A stretch of 5,840 nucleotides of DNA from Candidatus Omnitrophota bacterium (GCA_018814505.1 JAHIZQ010000105.1:1-5840), one strand, 5' to 3'; counted from the first letter of the stretch, positions 1 through 5,840 are shown. The notes: generated from the letters alone by a model not told the origin. Numbers and translations: made by a program.

Positions 1-1
1 A

Positions 2-28
2 GAACATAAGGCCGCAAAAAGAGTATAA
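2..28 (+). CDS. Possible last codons of an upstream gene (ABC ATPase expected)
   Basis: An open frame enters from the left edge, reads EHKAAKRV and stops at TAA 26-28, 17 bases before the next start codon. A second frame from position 3 stays open to TAG 57-59 and would overlap the next start, so the correct tail is not certain. GldF/GldG-type clusters normally carry an ABC ATPase directly upstream, which is why an ATPase end is the first guess. Eight residues cannot show the family. Confidence 0.2.
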   Translation, partial: EHKAAKRV

Positions 29-32
29 ACAA

Positions 33-39
33 GGAAAGG
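33..39 (+). promoter_or_regulatory. Ribosome binding site of the GldF/GldG fusion gene
   Basis: GGAAAGG lies six bases before the ATG at 46. The good match and spacing support this start over any internal one. Confidence 0.7.
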
Positions 40-45
40 TAATAT

Positions 46-2577
46 ATGAAGAAAATTAGCCATTGGAAAACAGTTTTTATGCGGGAATTATGCGCATATT
101 TTAATTCTCCCATAGCTTATATTTTTATTATCGTGTTCGTACTTTTAACCTGCGGAATTTTTATGTCCGAATTTTTTCTTCTTGGAAACGCGAATATGCG
201 CGCGTTTTTTGTATTTCTACCGATAGTACTATGTATCTTCATCCCGGCGGTTACCATGAGGATATGGGCGGAAGAAAAAAACGGTAATACTTTTGAACTT
301 TTGCTTACGTTTCCCATGAAAACCAGCCAGCTTGTTTTAGGTAAATTTGCCGCGGGTTTTGTTTTTTATTTAATTACTTTAGCCGGCACAATTTTTGTGC
401 CTATAATGCTTTTTATGATAGGCAAACCCGATATCGGCCCCATAATAGGAGGGTATTTGGGGGCAATTTTTATAGGAGCGTTTTTTCTCAGTATAGGTAT
501 TTTTGTTTCCGGGCTTTGCCGTGACCAGATAGTCGCGTTTATTGGAGCAATGATGGTATGTTTTTTCTTTTATTTGTCAGGGCTTGATTTTATAGCCGGG
601 GTAATTGACGGCTGGATAAACGGCGCGGGAAGTTTTCTAAAAGAATATTTTGGTATGACGCGCCACTTTACGAGTTTTGCTAAAGGCGTGGTAGACGGTA
701 AAGACGTTTTATATTTTCTCATTATGATAACGCTTTTTCTGTCTTTAAACGTATTTTCGCTGGAAGACCGTATGAGGCCAAAAGCGAAACTCTTTTTTTC
801 AGGAGCTGTTTTAATTTCGTTAGGTATTGCCGTCGCAATTAACTTTATATTCGCGGACATAACAGCCGGTAGGTATGATTTAACACAGGGCAAACTTTAC
901 ACAGTTACGTCAGCGTCAAAAAATATTCTTCGAGATTTAAAATCCCCGGTAAAGGTGAAACTTTATATTTCACCGCAGGAGAAAATGCCGACAGCGTTTA
1001 AAACGTTGGAGCAAGACATAAAAGACAAACTGGATGAGTTTAAAATTGCCGGCGGCGGGAACCTTTCATATGAAGTGTTTCACATGGAAGGCGCGCGCGT
1101 CGCTCAGCCGGAAAGCTCTGAAGAAGCCAAAGAAAATTCTTTGGAAGAAATAGTTCAAGAGAAGGGCATTGTGCCTTTTCAGGTGCAGAGCATAGAGCAG
1201 GATGAAGTAGGTATTAAACTTATTTATTCGGCAATGTCTATTGCTTATAAAGAAAAACCAGAAGAGATCATTCCGAGAGTAATTCCGCAAGAGCTGTACA
1301 ATCTTGAATATAACTTGGTGTCAAAAATTTACCATATGGCACGCGACAAAAAACCTGTAATTGCGTTATTGGCGCCATATCATGAGAAAAAAATGAACGA
1401 GCAGATGCTGGCGCTTTTAAGGCAATTAGGTCAGCAGGTAGAGTCTGCTTACCGTGAAGATAAATTCAATGTTTTGGAAGCTATGCTTAAATATGAAGAT
1501 TATGACGTTAAAAGAATTTCGCTTAATGAAGGCGATTCGATTCCCGAAAACGCGGATACCCTTATTGTTGCCGCGCCCAAAGAACTTAACGAACGTCAAA
1601 GATATGAAATAAACCGTTTTCTTTCGGAAGGCGGCAATGTATTTATAGCGGCTCAAGAGTACGACTACAACTATAATGCCCTGCCAGGAAGAGGAATTGA
1701 AATTATTCCTCAAAAAAATTCTTTAGGACTAAATGAACTGTTGTCCAATTACGGAATTAGTATTAACAAGAAGATATTAATGGATGAAAACAGTGAAATG
1801 CTATCAGTTTCAGGCGGTGCGAATCTTGGGCCGTTTTCGGTTTCAACCCCGGTAAAAGTACCTATTCAGATTATGGTGGATCAGGCTACAATGAACCAGG
1901 AGACTTCAATTACTGGAAGATTGGCATCACTATTTTATCTTTGGGGTTCAAGCCTGGACATTAATGGTGACATAATAAAAAGTAATAATCTCGATAAAAC
2001 AATACTTTTCACTTCAAGTAAAAAAAGCTGGTTACTTGACTATCATCCCGGAACGTTAACGAATTCTGATATCCAGCCTAAACCCGGATCGAAAGGGTTA
2101 AGCCCGCTTGCAGTACTTTTGGAGGGGCAATTTCCTGACACGTTTAAAAATAAACCTATTCCGGATTGGCCGAAATCGTCTGACGAGAAAATTCCAAAAA
2201 CCGAAAGTATTGAAGAACAAAAAACCAAGCAAGTAGAACCGTTGAACCTTAAACCCGGTAAACTTATAGTTGTGGGTTGTTCTAAAATGTTTGAAGAGGA
2301 GATTATTAAAGCCAGTAGCGGTATGCTTATGTTTTTCATGAACTCTGCAGATGCTTTAACGCTTGGCGGGGAACTGGTTAACATCAGAAGCCATCAGCCA
2401 GTTAATAGATCCATTAGGAATGTCAGTAAAGCCGGAAAATTGTGGTACCGGTTTCTAATAATATTTTTGGTGCCTTTAATTGTTGTTTTTGCCGGGATCT
2501 TGAGATTTATCTGGCGCAGGAGAGAGAAAGAAAGTTATTTAAAGGCTTTGGTAATAGATAGCGGGGTGGGAGTATGA
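46..2577 (+). CDS. Fused ABC-2 permease (GldF-like) and GldG-like auxiliary protein
   Basis: This 843-residue inner-membrane protein is the transport part of an ABC-type system whose cargo is unknown. Residues 1-240 look like an ABC-2 permease: about six hydrophobic segments (near 22-40, 55-72, 101-125, 133-157, 162-180, 222-238) and the family stretch RIWAEEKNGNTFELLLTFP at 72-90 ending in LGKF. A seventh segment (about 248-269) starts the GldG-like part, marked by RYDLTQGKLYTVTSASKNIL at 276-295. The periplasmic region that follows has the features of the ABC_transp_aux / GldG family, including VIPQELYNLEYNLVSKIYH, a DTLIVAAPKELNERQRYEI stretch and GGNVFIAA, then a charged linker (about 700-735) and VNIRSHQPVNRS before a final membrane helix (about 802-823) and an RRRE end. 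GldF and GldG are separate proteins in gliding Bacteroidota; fused forms occur elsewhere without implying gliding. It overlaps the next gene by ATGA. Confidence 0.88.
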   Translation: MKKISHWKTVFMRELCAYFNSPIAYIFIIVFVLLTCGIFMSEFFLLGNANMRAFFVFLPIVLCIFIPAVTMRIWAEEKNGNTFELLLTFPMKTSQLVLGKFAAGFVFYLITLAGTIFVPIMLFMIGKPDIGPIIGGYLGAIFIGAFFLSIGIFVSGLCRDQIVAFIGAMMVCFFFYLSGLDFIAGVIDGWINGAGSFLKEYFGMTRHFTSFAKGVVDGKDVLYFLIMITLFLSLNVFSLEDRMRPKAKLFFSGAVLISLGIAVAINFIFADITAGRYDLTQGKLYTVTSASKNILRDLKSPVKVKLYISPQEKMPTAFKTLEQDIKDKLDEFKIAGGGNLSYEVFHMEGARVAQPESSEEAKENSLEEIVQEKGIVPFQVQSIEQDEVGIKLIYSAMSIAYKEKPEEIIPRVIPQELYNLEYNLVSKIYHMARDKKPVIALLAPYHEKKMNEQMLALLRQLGQQVESAYREDKFNVLEAMLKYEDYDVKRISLNEGDSIPENADTLIVAAPKELNERQRYEINRFLSEGGNVFIAAQEYDYNYNALPGRGIEIIPQKNSLGLNELLSNYGISINKKILMDENSEMLSVSGGANLGPFSVSTPVKVPIQIMVDQATMNQETSITGRLASLFYLWGSSLDINGDIIKSNNLDKTILFTSSKKSWLLDYHPGTLTNSDIQPKPGSKGLSPLAVLLEGQFPDTFKNKPIPDWPKSSDEKIPKTESIEEQKTKQVEPLNLKPGKLIVVGCSKMFEEEIIKASSGMLMFFMNSADALTLGGELVNIRSHQPVNRSIRNVSKAGKLWYRFLIIFLVPLIVVFAGILRFIWRRREKESYLKALVIDSGVGV

Positions 2578-3035
2578 AATTTAAAACTTTAATTATGTTA
2601 GGGATAATTTTTTTGTGTTTGCTTATGGTAGTAGTTATGAAGAAAAGCATGAAACCTAAAGAGGCGGTTACTGAGAAATATCAGGAAATAATCAGCGCGC
2701 CTTTTAATCTTGATGATATAACCTCGTGTGATTTCTATTTAACCTGGGATTTGGCAGACAAAGAGCCCCCGCCTATTAGCATAGTGAAAGACAGGGAAAA
2801 TTGGGTTACTGTAGGTGATTATAACCTGCCGGTAAATAAGGAAGCGCTGACGAATTTAATTAACAAGGTGAATGGAATGGAAGGTGAACTCAGGTCAAGT
2901 AACGCTGAAATTTTTGAAGATTATGGTATTAGTGATAAAAAATCTTTGCATATAATTTTGCGAAGCACTCCGGAGCAAGAACTTGTGCATCTTGTTGTGG
3001 GTACTGAAAGGCCTGATTGGCAACACAATTTGTGA
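2574..3035 (+). CDS. DUF4340 protein, N-terminal part (frameshifted)
   Basis: This is the first part of a membrane-anchored DUF4340 protein, of unknown biochemical function, usually found beside GldG-like transport genes. The ATG lies in an ATGA overlap with the preceding stop, and GGGGTGGGAG just before it gives a purine-rich binding site, so translational coupling is likely. Residues 5-22 form one uncleaved membrane anchor; the rest would lie outside the inner membrane. The DUF4340 pattern is visible in WVTVGDYNLPVNKEALTNLI (about 78-97), in EIFEDYGISDKKSLHIILRS and in the strand HLVVGTERPD near the end. In this family that strand is followed at once by a glycine-poor strand of the type YVRL..S.KVY, which here is found in another frame, starting at 3017. 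The stop at 3033-3035 is therefore probably the result of a frameshift and not the natural end. Confidence 0.75.
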   Translation: MKFKTLIMLGIIFLCLLMVVVMKKSMKPKEAVTEKYQEIISAPFNLDDITSCDFYLTWDLADKEPPPISIVKDRENWVTVGDYNLPVNKEALTNLINKVNGMEGELRSSNAEIFEDYGISDKKSLHIILRSTPEQELVHLVVGTERPDWQHNL

Positions 3036-4024
3036 GATTAAAGGGGAGCGAGAAAGTTTATGTTACAAGAACCAATCTTTTATCGGAATTTGGGTTTTGG
3101 GAAAAAGTTGAACCGGAAAAATTCGACAGGGGAAAATGGATTGATAAACATTTATCAGATTTTGATGTTGATAAAACTGTTTCAATAGAAATAACAAAAA
3201 CACAAGATGGTGAGAAAGAAACCATTTTAAATCTAATTCGAAAAACACAAGATGGTAAAAAGAAATGGGAGGTGGCTCGCTCTTCTGCTTTTCGCGTTAG
3301 CGAAGGAAAAATCAAAAACTTTTTAATAGAAATTAAAAGTAGTTTAGTGAAAAATCAGACAGATCCCGCACAGCAAAGTTATTTTGATAAAACAGATTGG
3401 CAGATGAAAATTATGCTGGATGACACAAGTGAAATTTTAATTACGCGTGGTGAAAAAGTAACAGGCGCGGATGACTATTATTTTAAAGTTTCAGGCGCTA
3501 GTTGTAACTTCATTGTTTCGGCGGATACTTTTAAGAGTTTAGACCAAACTGACGCGGATTTTTTTATCGATAATCCGTTAGGTATAGAAGAATCGGAAAT
3601 AAAAGAATTGAATATAAAAAACGTGAAGAAGAAACAAAATATGGTTATTGTAAATACCACAAAAAAGAGTAGTAATGATGCCCAAGAAGACGTCCAACAT
3701 GCTTCTCTTTTTCAAGAGGGGGAAACATCGTGGAAAGATAAGAATGGAAAGGAACTTGACGCGCAGAAAGTGAGAGAAATCATAAAACAAATAAAGGATA
3801 TTACGTTAAAAATGTTTCCGGGAAAAAGAATTCCTGAGAAAAATATTTTTATGTACAGTATTGTAAAAAACAATGGTGAAACCATAGATTTTGACATTAG
3901 TAAAGAACTTGAAATAAACGGTAAAGAGTACAACGGATTTAAACTAAAGGGTGATAATAGTAATTATTTTTTAGAATCAAACTATGTTACTGTGTGGATA
4001 GAATCTTTGAGCAAATTAAAATAG
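3017..4024 (+). CDS. DUF4340 protein, C-terminal part (after the frameshift)
   Basis: This frame continues the domain broken off in the preceding frame: FVRLKGSEKVYVTRTNLL at its start is the strand expected right after VGTERPD. The pieces together would give one protein of roughly 480 residues. The frame upstream of 3017 is closed by TGA at 3014-3016, so the switch must lie between 3017 and 3035. The listed start is a TTG; it has GAAAGG five bases before it, so separate translation is conceivable, but this part alone has no signal peptide or membrane segment and would be left in the cytoplasm. The body is rich in beta-strand-like alternation and Lys/Asp/Glu, with the family's EKVEPEKFDRGKWIDKHLSD segment, a repeated KTQDG motif and a second strand-rich half ending in VTVWIESLSKLK. 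TAG at 4022-4024 ends it. No gene follows closely, so this looks like the end of the operon. Confidence 0.75.
   Translation: MATQFVRLKGSEKVYVTRTNLLSEFGFWEKVEPEKFDRGKWIDKHLSDFDVDKTVSIEITKTQDGEKETILNLIRKTQDGKKKWEVARSSAFRVSEGKIKNFLIEIKSSLVKNQTDPAQQSYFDKTDWQMKIMLDDTSEILITRGEKVTGADDYYFKVSGASCNFIVSADTFKSLDQTDADFFIDNPLGIEESEIKELNIKNVKKKQNMVIVNTTKKSSNDAQEDVQHASLFQEGETSWKDKNGKELDAQKVREIIKQIKDITLKMFPGKRIPEKNIFMYSIVKNNGETIDFDISKELEINGKEYNGFKLKGDNSNYFLESNYVTVWIESLSKLK
3196..3256 (+). repeat. Two in-frame copies of a 16-base direct repeat
   Basis: AAAAACACAAGATGGT occurs at 3196-3211 and again at 3241-3256. The period is 45 bases, so the frame is kept, and both copies read K-T-Q-D-G. The bases between the copies are not alike, so this is either a short recent duplication or gene conversion within two similar beta-hairpin turns. 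Confidence 0.8.
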
Positions 4025-4128
4025 TATAGAGAGACAAAAGCTTCTTCTTTCGGCGATGTGGAGATTAGGTTAAAGATTACTCGGATAGTAGAAGGTGTTA
4101 TTTGCTATTGGCGCAGGTTTGTTTATTG

Positions 4129-4155
4129 CCAGGGAGGGGCAACAGAGCCCCTTGG
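4129..4155 (+). repeat. GC-rich hairpin
   Basis: AGGGGC (4135-4140) pairs with GCCCCT (4147-4152) around the loop AACAGA. CCA (4129-4131) and TGG (4153-4155) extend the stem past a GGG bulge. It is the strongest fold in the intergenic region. No T-run follows, so it is not an intrinsic terminator. Confidence 0.6.
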
Positions 4156-4159
4156 AGTG

Positions 4160-4179
4160 TTCGAAAAAATCAATTCGAA
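4160..4179 (+). repeat. TTCGAA inverted repeat
   Basis: TTCGAA at 4160-4165 and at 4174-4179, separated by eight bases, can form a six-pair stem directly after the GC-rich hairpin. Each copy is itself a palindrome, so the pair could equally be a protein-binding site. Confidence 0.4.
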
Positions 4180-4201
4180 AGCTGGGAAAAGAGATATATA
4201 A

Positions 4202-4441
4202 AGGTAAGAAGATAAAAAAAGTTTTATTTTGCTTAGCATGAACGCATTAATAAGAGAGAAATACTTACTTTTCAGTTTTTTAATGCGCGTCTTTTTGTTT
4301 GGATAGACAATTATGGTGTTGTGATAGATTTTTTCTATTGAAGTGCCCTCCTTTTAATCTTGTAATACTTAATTTTCTGGAACGGTGCAGTATTTTTTCT
4401 ATTCAGTATCTAGATTTTTTTAAATTTATTTATTTTTAAAC
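4202..4441. other. AT-rich intergenic stretch without a gene
   Basis: Stops are frequent in all frames and I see no coding signal or RNA gene. It contains one long-loop inverted repeat (4243-4287) and a 12-base direct repeat, ATTTTTTCTATT, at 4328-4339 and 4392-4403, which may be simple low-complexity coincidence. T- and A-rich tracts at 4410-4440 lie just upstream of a promoter and could act as an UP-like element or bend. Confidence 0.5.
4243..4297 (+). terminator. Possible weak terminator: long-loop inverted repeat followed by T-rich tract
   Basis: CGCATTAA (4243-4250) is perfectly complementary to TTAATGCG (4280-4287), and CGTCTTTTTG follows. The position after the operon would suit transcription termination. 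The 29-base loop and AT-rich stem are poor for an intrinsic terminator, so this is tentative. Confidence 0.3.
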
Positions 4442-4470
4442 TTGACAGAAAAAAGCGCATGTTTTATACT
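4442..4470 (+). promoter_or_regulatory. Sigma-70 type promoter of the secreted-protein gene
   Basis: TTGACA (4442-4447) is a full consensus -35 box. It is followed by exactly 17 bases and by TATACT (4465-4470), one mismatch from the consensus -10 box. Transcription would start near 4476-4478, leaving a leader of nearly 120 bases before the ATG at 4595. The match is unusually good, so constitutive, fairly strong expression is likely unless the leader controls it. Confidence 0.8.
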
Positions 4471-4507
4471 GCACTTTATGCCAAACAGAAAACCGCAATA
4501 GCATAAT

Positions 4508-4527
4508 AACAACGAAAGGTTGTTTTT
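4508..4527 (+). promoter_or_regulatory. Leader hairpin containing a Shine-Dalgarno sequence
   Basis: AACAAC (4508-4513) pairs with GTTGTT (4519-4524) around the loop GAAAG, followed by a short T-run. The loop and first stem base make up GAAAGG (4514-4519), the likely ribosome binding site of the mini-ORF at 4531. The fold could present or mask that site. With the T-run it could also act as a weak attenuator, though the stem is AU-rich. Confidence 0.45.
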
Positions 4528-4530
4528 GTG

Positions 4531-4602
4531 ATGTCTGATCAAATAAAAGTCAAAAAAATTAAAAAATTAACGGAAAAACAAAGGATGGCAAACTATGCAT
4601 AG
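4531..4602 (+). CDS. 23-codon basic leader mini-ORF
   Basis: ATG 4531 opens a 23-residue frame that ends at TAG 4600-4602, and its stop overlaps the ATG of the next gene (4595) by eight bases in ATGCATAG. GAAAGG lies 11 bases upstream, or eight bases if the adjacent GTG 4528 is the start. The peptide begins MSDQIKVKKIKKL and holds six lysines and one arginine. It has no membrane segment or known motif. The overlap suggests that translating the mini-ORF delivers ribosomes to the downstream start. It may be a true small protein, a coupling leader peptide, or chance; length alone cannot decide. Confidence 0.4.
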   Translation: MSDQIKVKKIKKLTEKQRMANYA

Positions 4603-5287
4603 AACGAAGAAGTTTGTAATTTTTAAAGTTGTGGCAATCTTTTTAATTTTTGCCTTTATCTGCAACACAACGATATATGGCTTGGCCGAAGACATTAAGT
4701 TGTGTTTGGGGACGCCCTCGCCGTTTCCGCAATCTCCCGCAACCGGATACGCAGGTAGCTATGAGTACAGTTTATCTAGGGAAGATTTTGGTAAGCCTCA
4801 TTTTGCCCAATCCTTTTTGTTTTTTACGATAGCTAAAGCGTTGGAAAAAAATAATCATGAACTGCTAGGAGAAGACCTTTCAGCGATTATTAAACAACAT
4901 TTGGCTCACTTTATAGAGTTAGACTCTTTGAAAAGTTTTGGGTGGGAAAATATTTCGCGAAAGGACAATGCGTTTTATTTGCCGGTAACTGTGGAAGACG
5001 CGATGTGTGAATTTAAGTTTTCCAGGATAAAAGAAGCAGAAAAAAACAACGACAAGTTTCTAGAAGTTATAAGAGTTAATGACGGATTGGTGGGAATTGA
5101 AGTTGTTGGGCTTTCGAGCGATAAGGTAATAGACCCAAATGTAATTGAAGCTTTTAAGCTTGCTGTAACGATGGGAGTTCAGAAAATACAAAAAGAGCGT
5201 ACTCCGGCTGATACTGTAAATATTTATGAAGACCTCTGCACAACTCTTGGAACTAGCACAAATTTCAAATTTTCAATTATTTCTTAG
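4595..5287 (+). CDS. Secreted protein of unknown function, possibly truncated
   Basis: I do not recognise this 230-residue family. The ATG has AAGGA nine bases upstream (4581-4585), which supports the start. Residues 1-31 form a signal peptide: basic MHRTKK, a hydrophobic core at about 7-23 and a likely cleavage after Y-G-L-A before EDIK. The protein is thus exported past the inner membrane. The mature part opens with a Pro/Ser-rich segment (LGTPSPFPQSP) and then a mixed helix-and-strand region with no visible catalytic motif; LEVIRVNDGLVGIEVVG near residues 162-178 looks like a beta-hairpin. Signal peptides followed by a short proline-rich stretch and a module of this size are common at the N-termini of long lineage-specific proteins in uncultured groups such as Omnitrophota, so this may be only the front of a larger protein. 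Its stop lies next to an insertion sequence on the other strand. A strong promoter and leader precede it. Confidence 0.7.
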   Translation: MHRTKKFVIFKVVAIFLIFAFICNTTIYGLAEDIKLCLGTPSPFPQSPATGYAGSYEYSLSREDFGKPHFAQSFLFFTIAKALEKNNHELLGEDLSAIIKQHLAHFIELDSLKSFGWENISRKDNAFYLPVTVEDAMCEFKFSRIKEAEKNNDKFLEVIRVNDGLVGIEVVGLSSDKVIDPNVIEAFKLAVTMGVQKIQKERTPADTVNIYEDLCTTLGTSTNFKFSIIS

Positions 5288-5840
5288 CAAATCACTCGTT
5301 TTTTGGTATAAATAGTCAGTCTTGTGTTTCCAAAATCTATCAATGTGCTCATTTTTCTTAAATTCCCCGTGCTAAGGCCACTTTATTTATCGCTTTCAAC
5401 AGGTTAAAGCACGTTGCTTTTAAAGTGAACTGTGCTTCGACTTTTATTCGCGTTATGTACGCCGCTTTTGTAAACTTGAACCGCCGTTTTAACGTTCCAA
5501 ATGCCTGTTCCACAATAAATCGTTTTGCCGATATCATTCGATTCTTTTTCTTTTGCCAACTTGTCAACCCTTTACTCCTGGTAGCTTTTTCCATTATTCC
5601 ATCTTTGATGTTTCTTTCCCTTAATTTATTTCGATTCTCTTTTGACGCGTATCCTTTGTCCGCATAAACTCTTTTGGGGTTGTCTTTTGGTATAGTATTT
5701 TCTAATTCCCGCACCTCACTCTTATTTGCTGATGTAACGTGTACAACTTCTATGTACCCATCCTTGGTATCTGTAGCTATAAATCCTTTGTAGCCAAAAT
5801 AACATTTTTTACCCTTCCTTAGCCATCTTGCTTCCGGGTC
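5288..5840 (-). mobile_element. IS5-family insertion sequence, 3' part (runs off the right edge)
   Basis: The element is recognised by its transposase (5358-5840, complement). Only one end is in the window, so the terminal inverted repeat cannot be matched and the boundary is a guess. TTAG at 5284-5287 fits the four-base YTAR target duplicated by IS5-group elements and would place the end at 5288. An end nearer 5310-5330, around AGTCAGTCTTGTGTTTCC, is also possible. The 70 bases between transposase stop and the proposed end hold no gene or clear hairpin terminator. Confidence 0.6.
5358..5840 (-). CDS. IS5-family DDE transposase, C-terminal part
   Basis: The frame is open from the right edge to a TAA at 5358-5360, giving 160 residues; an internal GTG at 5714 is not the real start because the homologous region extends before it. 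The visible part begins DPEARW and runs through KKCYFGYKGFIATD, the typical IS5-group strand. YADKGY carries the second catalytic aspartate (residue 61 of the visible part) and VEQAFGTLKRRF carries the catalytic glutamate (residue 111), followed by the usual helix with LKATCFNLLKAI. The first aspartate and the N-terminal DNA-binding part lie beyond the window. No stop or frameshift interrupts the visible part, so the element may still be active. The gene points towards the secreted-protein gene. Confidence 0.92.
   Translation of the reverse strand, partial: DPEARWLRKGKKCYFGYKGFIATDTKDGYIEVVHVTSANKSEVRELENTIPKDNPKRVYADKGYASKENRNKLRERNIKDGIMEKATRSKGLTSWQKKKNRMISAKRFIVEQAFGTLKRRFKFTKAAYITRIKVEAQFTLKATCFNLLKAINKVALARGI

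Larger units (their letters stand above)
4025..4201 (+). other. Open stretch after the DUF4340 stop; gene remnant or structured RNA
   Basis: The same frame as the DUF4340 gene remains open for 58 codons past its TAG, up to TAA 4199-4201. There is no ATG; the first usable start would be GTG 4058, without a visible Shine-Dalgarno sequence, giving 47 residues (VEIRLKITRIVEGVI onward). The base composition is less AT-rich than the rest of the gap and the stretch contains two hairpins. It may be a decayed gene end, a copy of a dispersed repeat, or a structured transcript. I recognise no protein family or known riboswitch class in it. Confidence 0.3.

Noticed and set aside
2043..2384. 113-codon open frame on the minus strand and similar ones inside the fusion gene
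   Set aside because: They are antisense to a well-supported GldG-like domain and show no family pattern or ribosome binding site.
3017..3035. Programmed -1 frameshifting in the DUF4340 gene
   Set aside because: In phase the bases read CAC AAT TTG TGA, which does not allow good re-pairing of both tRNAs after a slip, and I see no strong downstream stem.
4338..4366. Second promoter-like pair, TTGAAG, 17 bases, TGTAAT
   Set aside because: Only four of six matches in the -35 box, in a very AT-rich stretch where such pairs arise by chance; the consensus promoter at 4442 explains the downstream gene.
4025..4594. tRNA, RNase P RNA, tmRNA, SRP RNA or a known riboswitch in the gap
   Set aside because: None of their conserved cores (for example GAGGAAAGTC of RNase P or TTCGA arms with a paired acceptor stem) is present; the TTCGAA copies do not sit in a cloverleaf.
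5425..5667. 80-codon open frame on the + strand
   Set aside because: It lies opposite the transposase, whose conserved catalytic motifs show that the minus strand is coding.
1..5840. CRISPR array or defence system
   Set aside because: No regularly spaced repeats and no nuclease, helicase or toxin motif other than the IS transposase were seen.

Overview
The window reads as a piece of an AT-rich, Gram-negative-type bacterial genome. I cannot name the organism with certainty. The fused GldF/GldG-type exporter gene, the DUF4340 gene behind it and the orphan secreted protein with a lineage-specific look would suit an uncultured environmental lineage such as Candidatus Omnitrophota or another PVC-related group. 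That placement is inference; there is no rRNA or marker gene here.

Left part (1-4024, + strand): the end of an operon. A large gene (46-2577) joins an ABC-2 type permease (GldF-like) to a GldG-like auxiliary domain in one polypeptide of 843 residues. It overlaps by ATGA with a DUF4340 gene (2574-4024), which in this sequence is split by a single frameshift between about 3017 and 3035. In related clusters an ABC ATPase gene sits just upstream, so positions 1-45 probably hold its last codons and the intergenic gap. Together these would form a membrane export or envelope-remodelling system: ATPase, permease, periplasmic GldG-like domain and membrane-anchored DUF4340 partner.

Middle (4025-4594): about 570 bases without an established gene. 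It holds a 59-codon open stretch with two hairpins (4129-4155 and 4160-4179), a long-loop inverted repeat that may end the operon (4243-4287), an AT-rich stretch, and then a textbook sigma-70 type promoter (TTGACA, 17 bases, TATACT). The promoter opens a short leader with a hairpin that contains the Shine-Dalgarno sequence of a 23-codon basic mini-ORF. The mini-ORF's stop codon overlaps the start of the next gene, which suggests translational coupling.

Right part (4595-5840): a 230-residue protein with a clear signal peptide and no family I recognise. Immediately beyond its stop comes the 3' part of an IS5-family insertion sequence on the opposite strand, its transposase running off the window edge. 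The secreted protein may have been cut short by this insertion: its stop codon lies in a TTAG tetramer of the kind IS5-group elements use as target.
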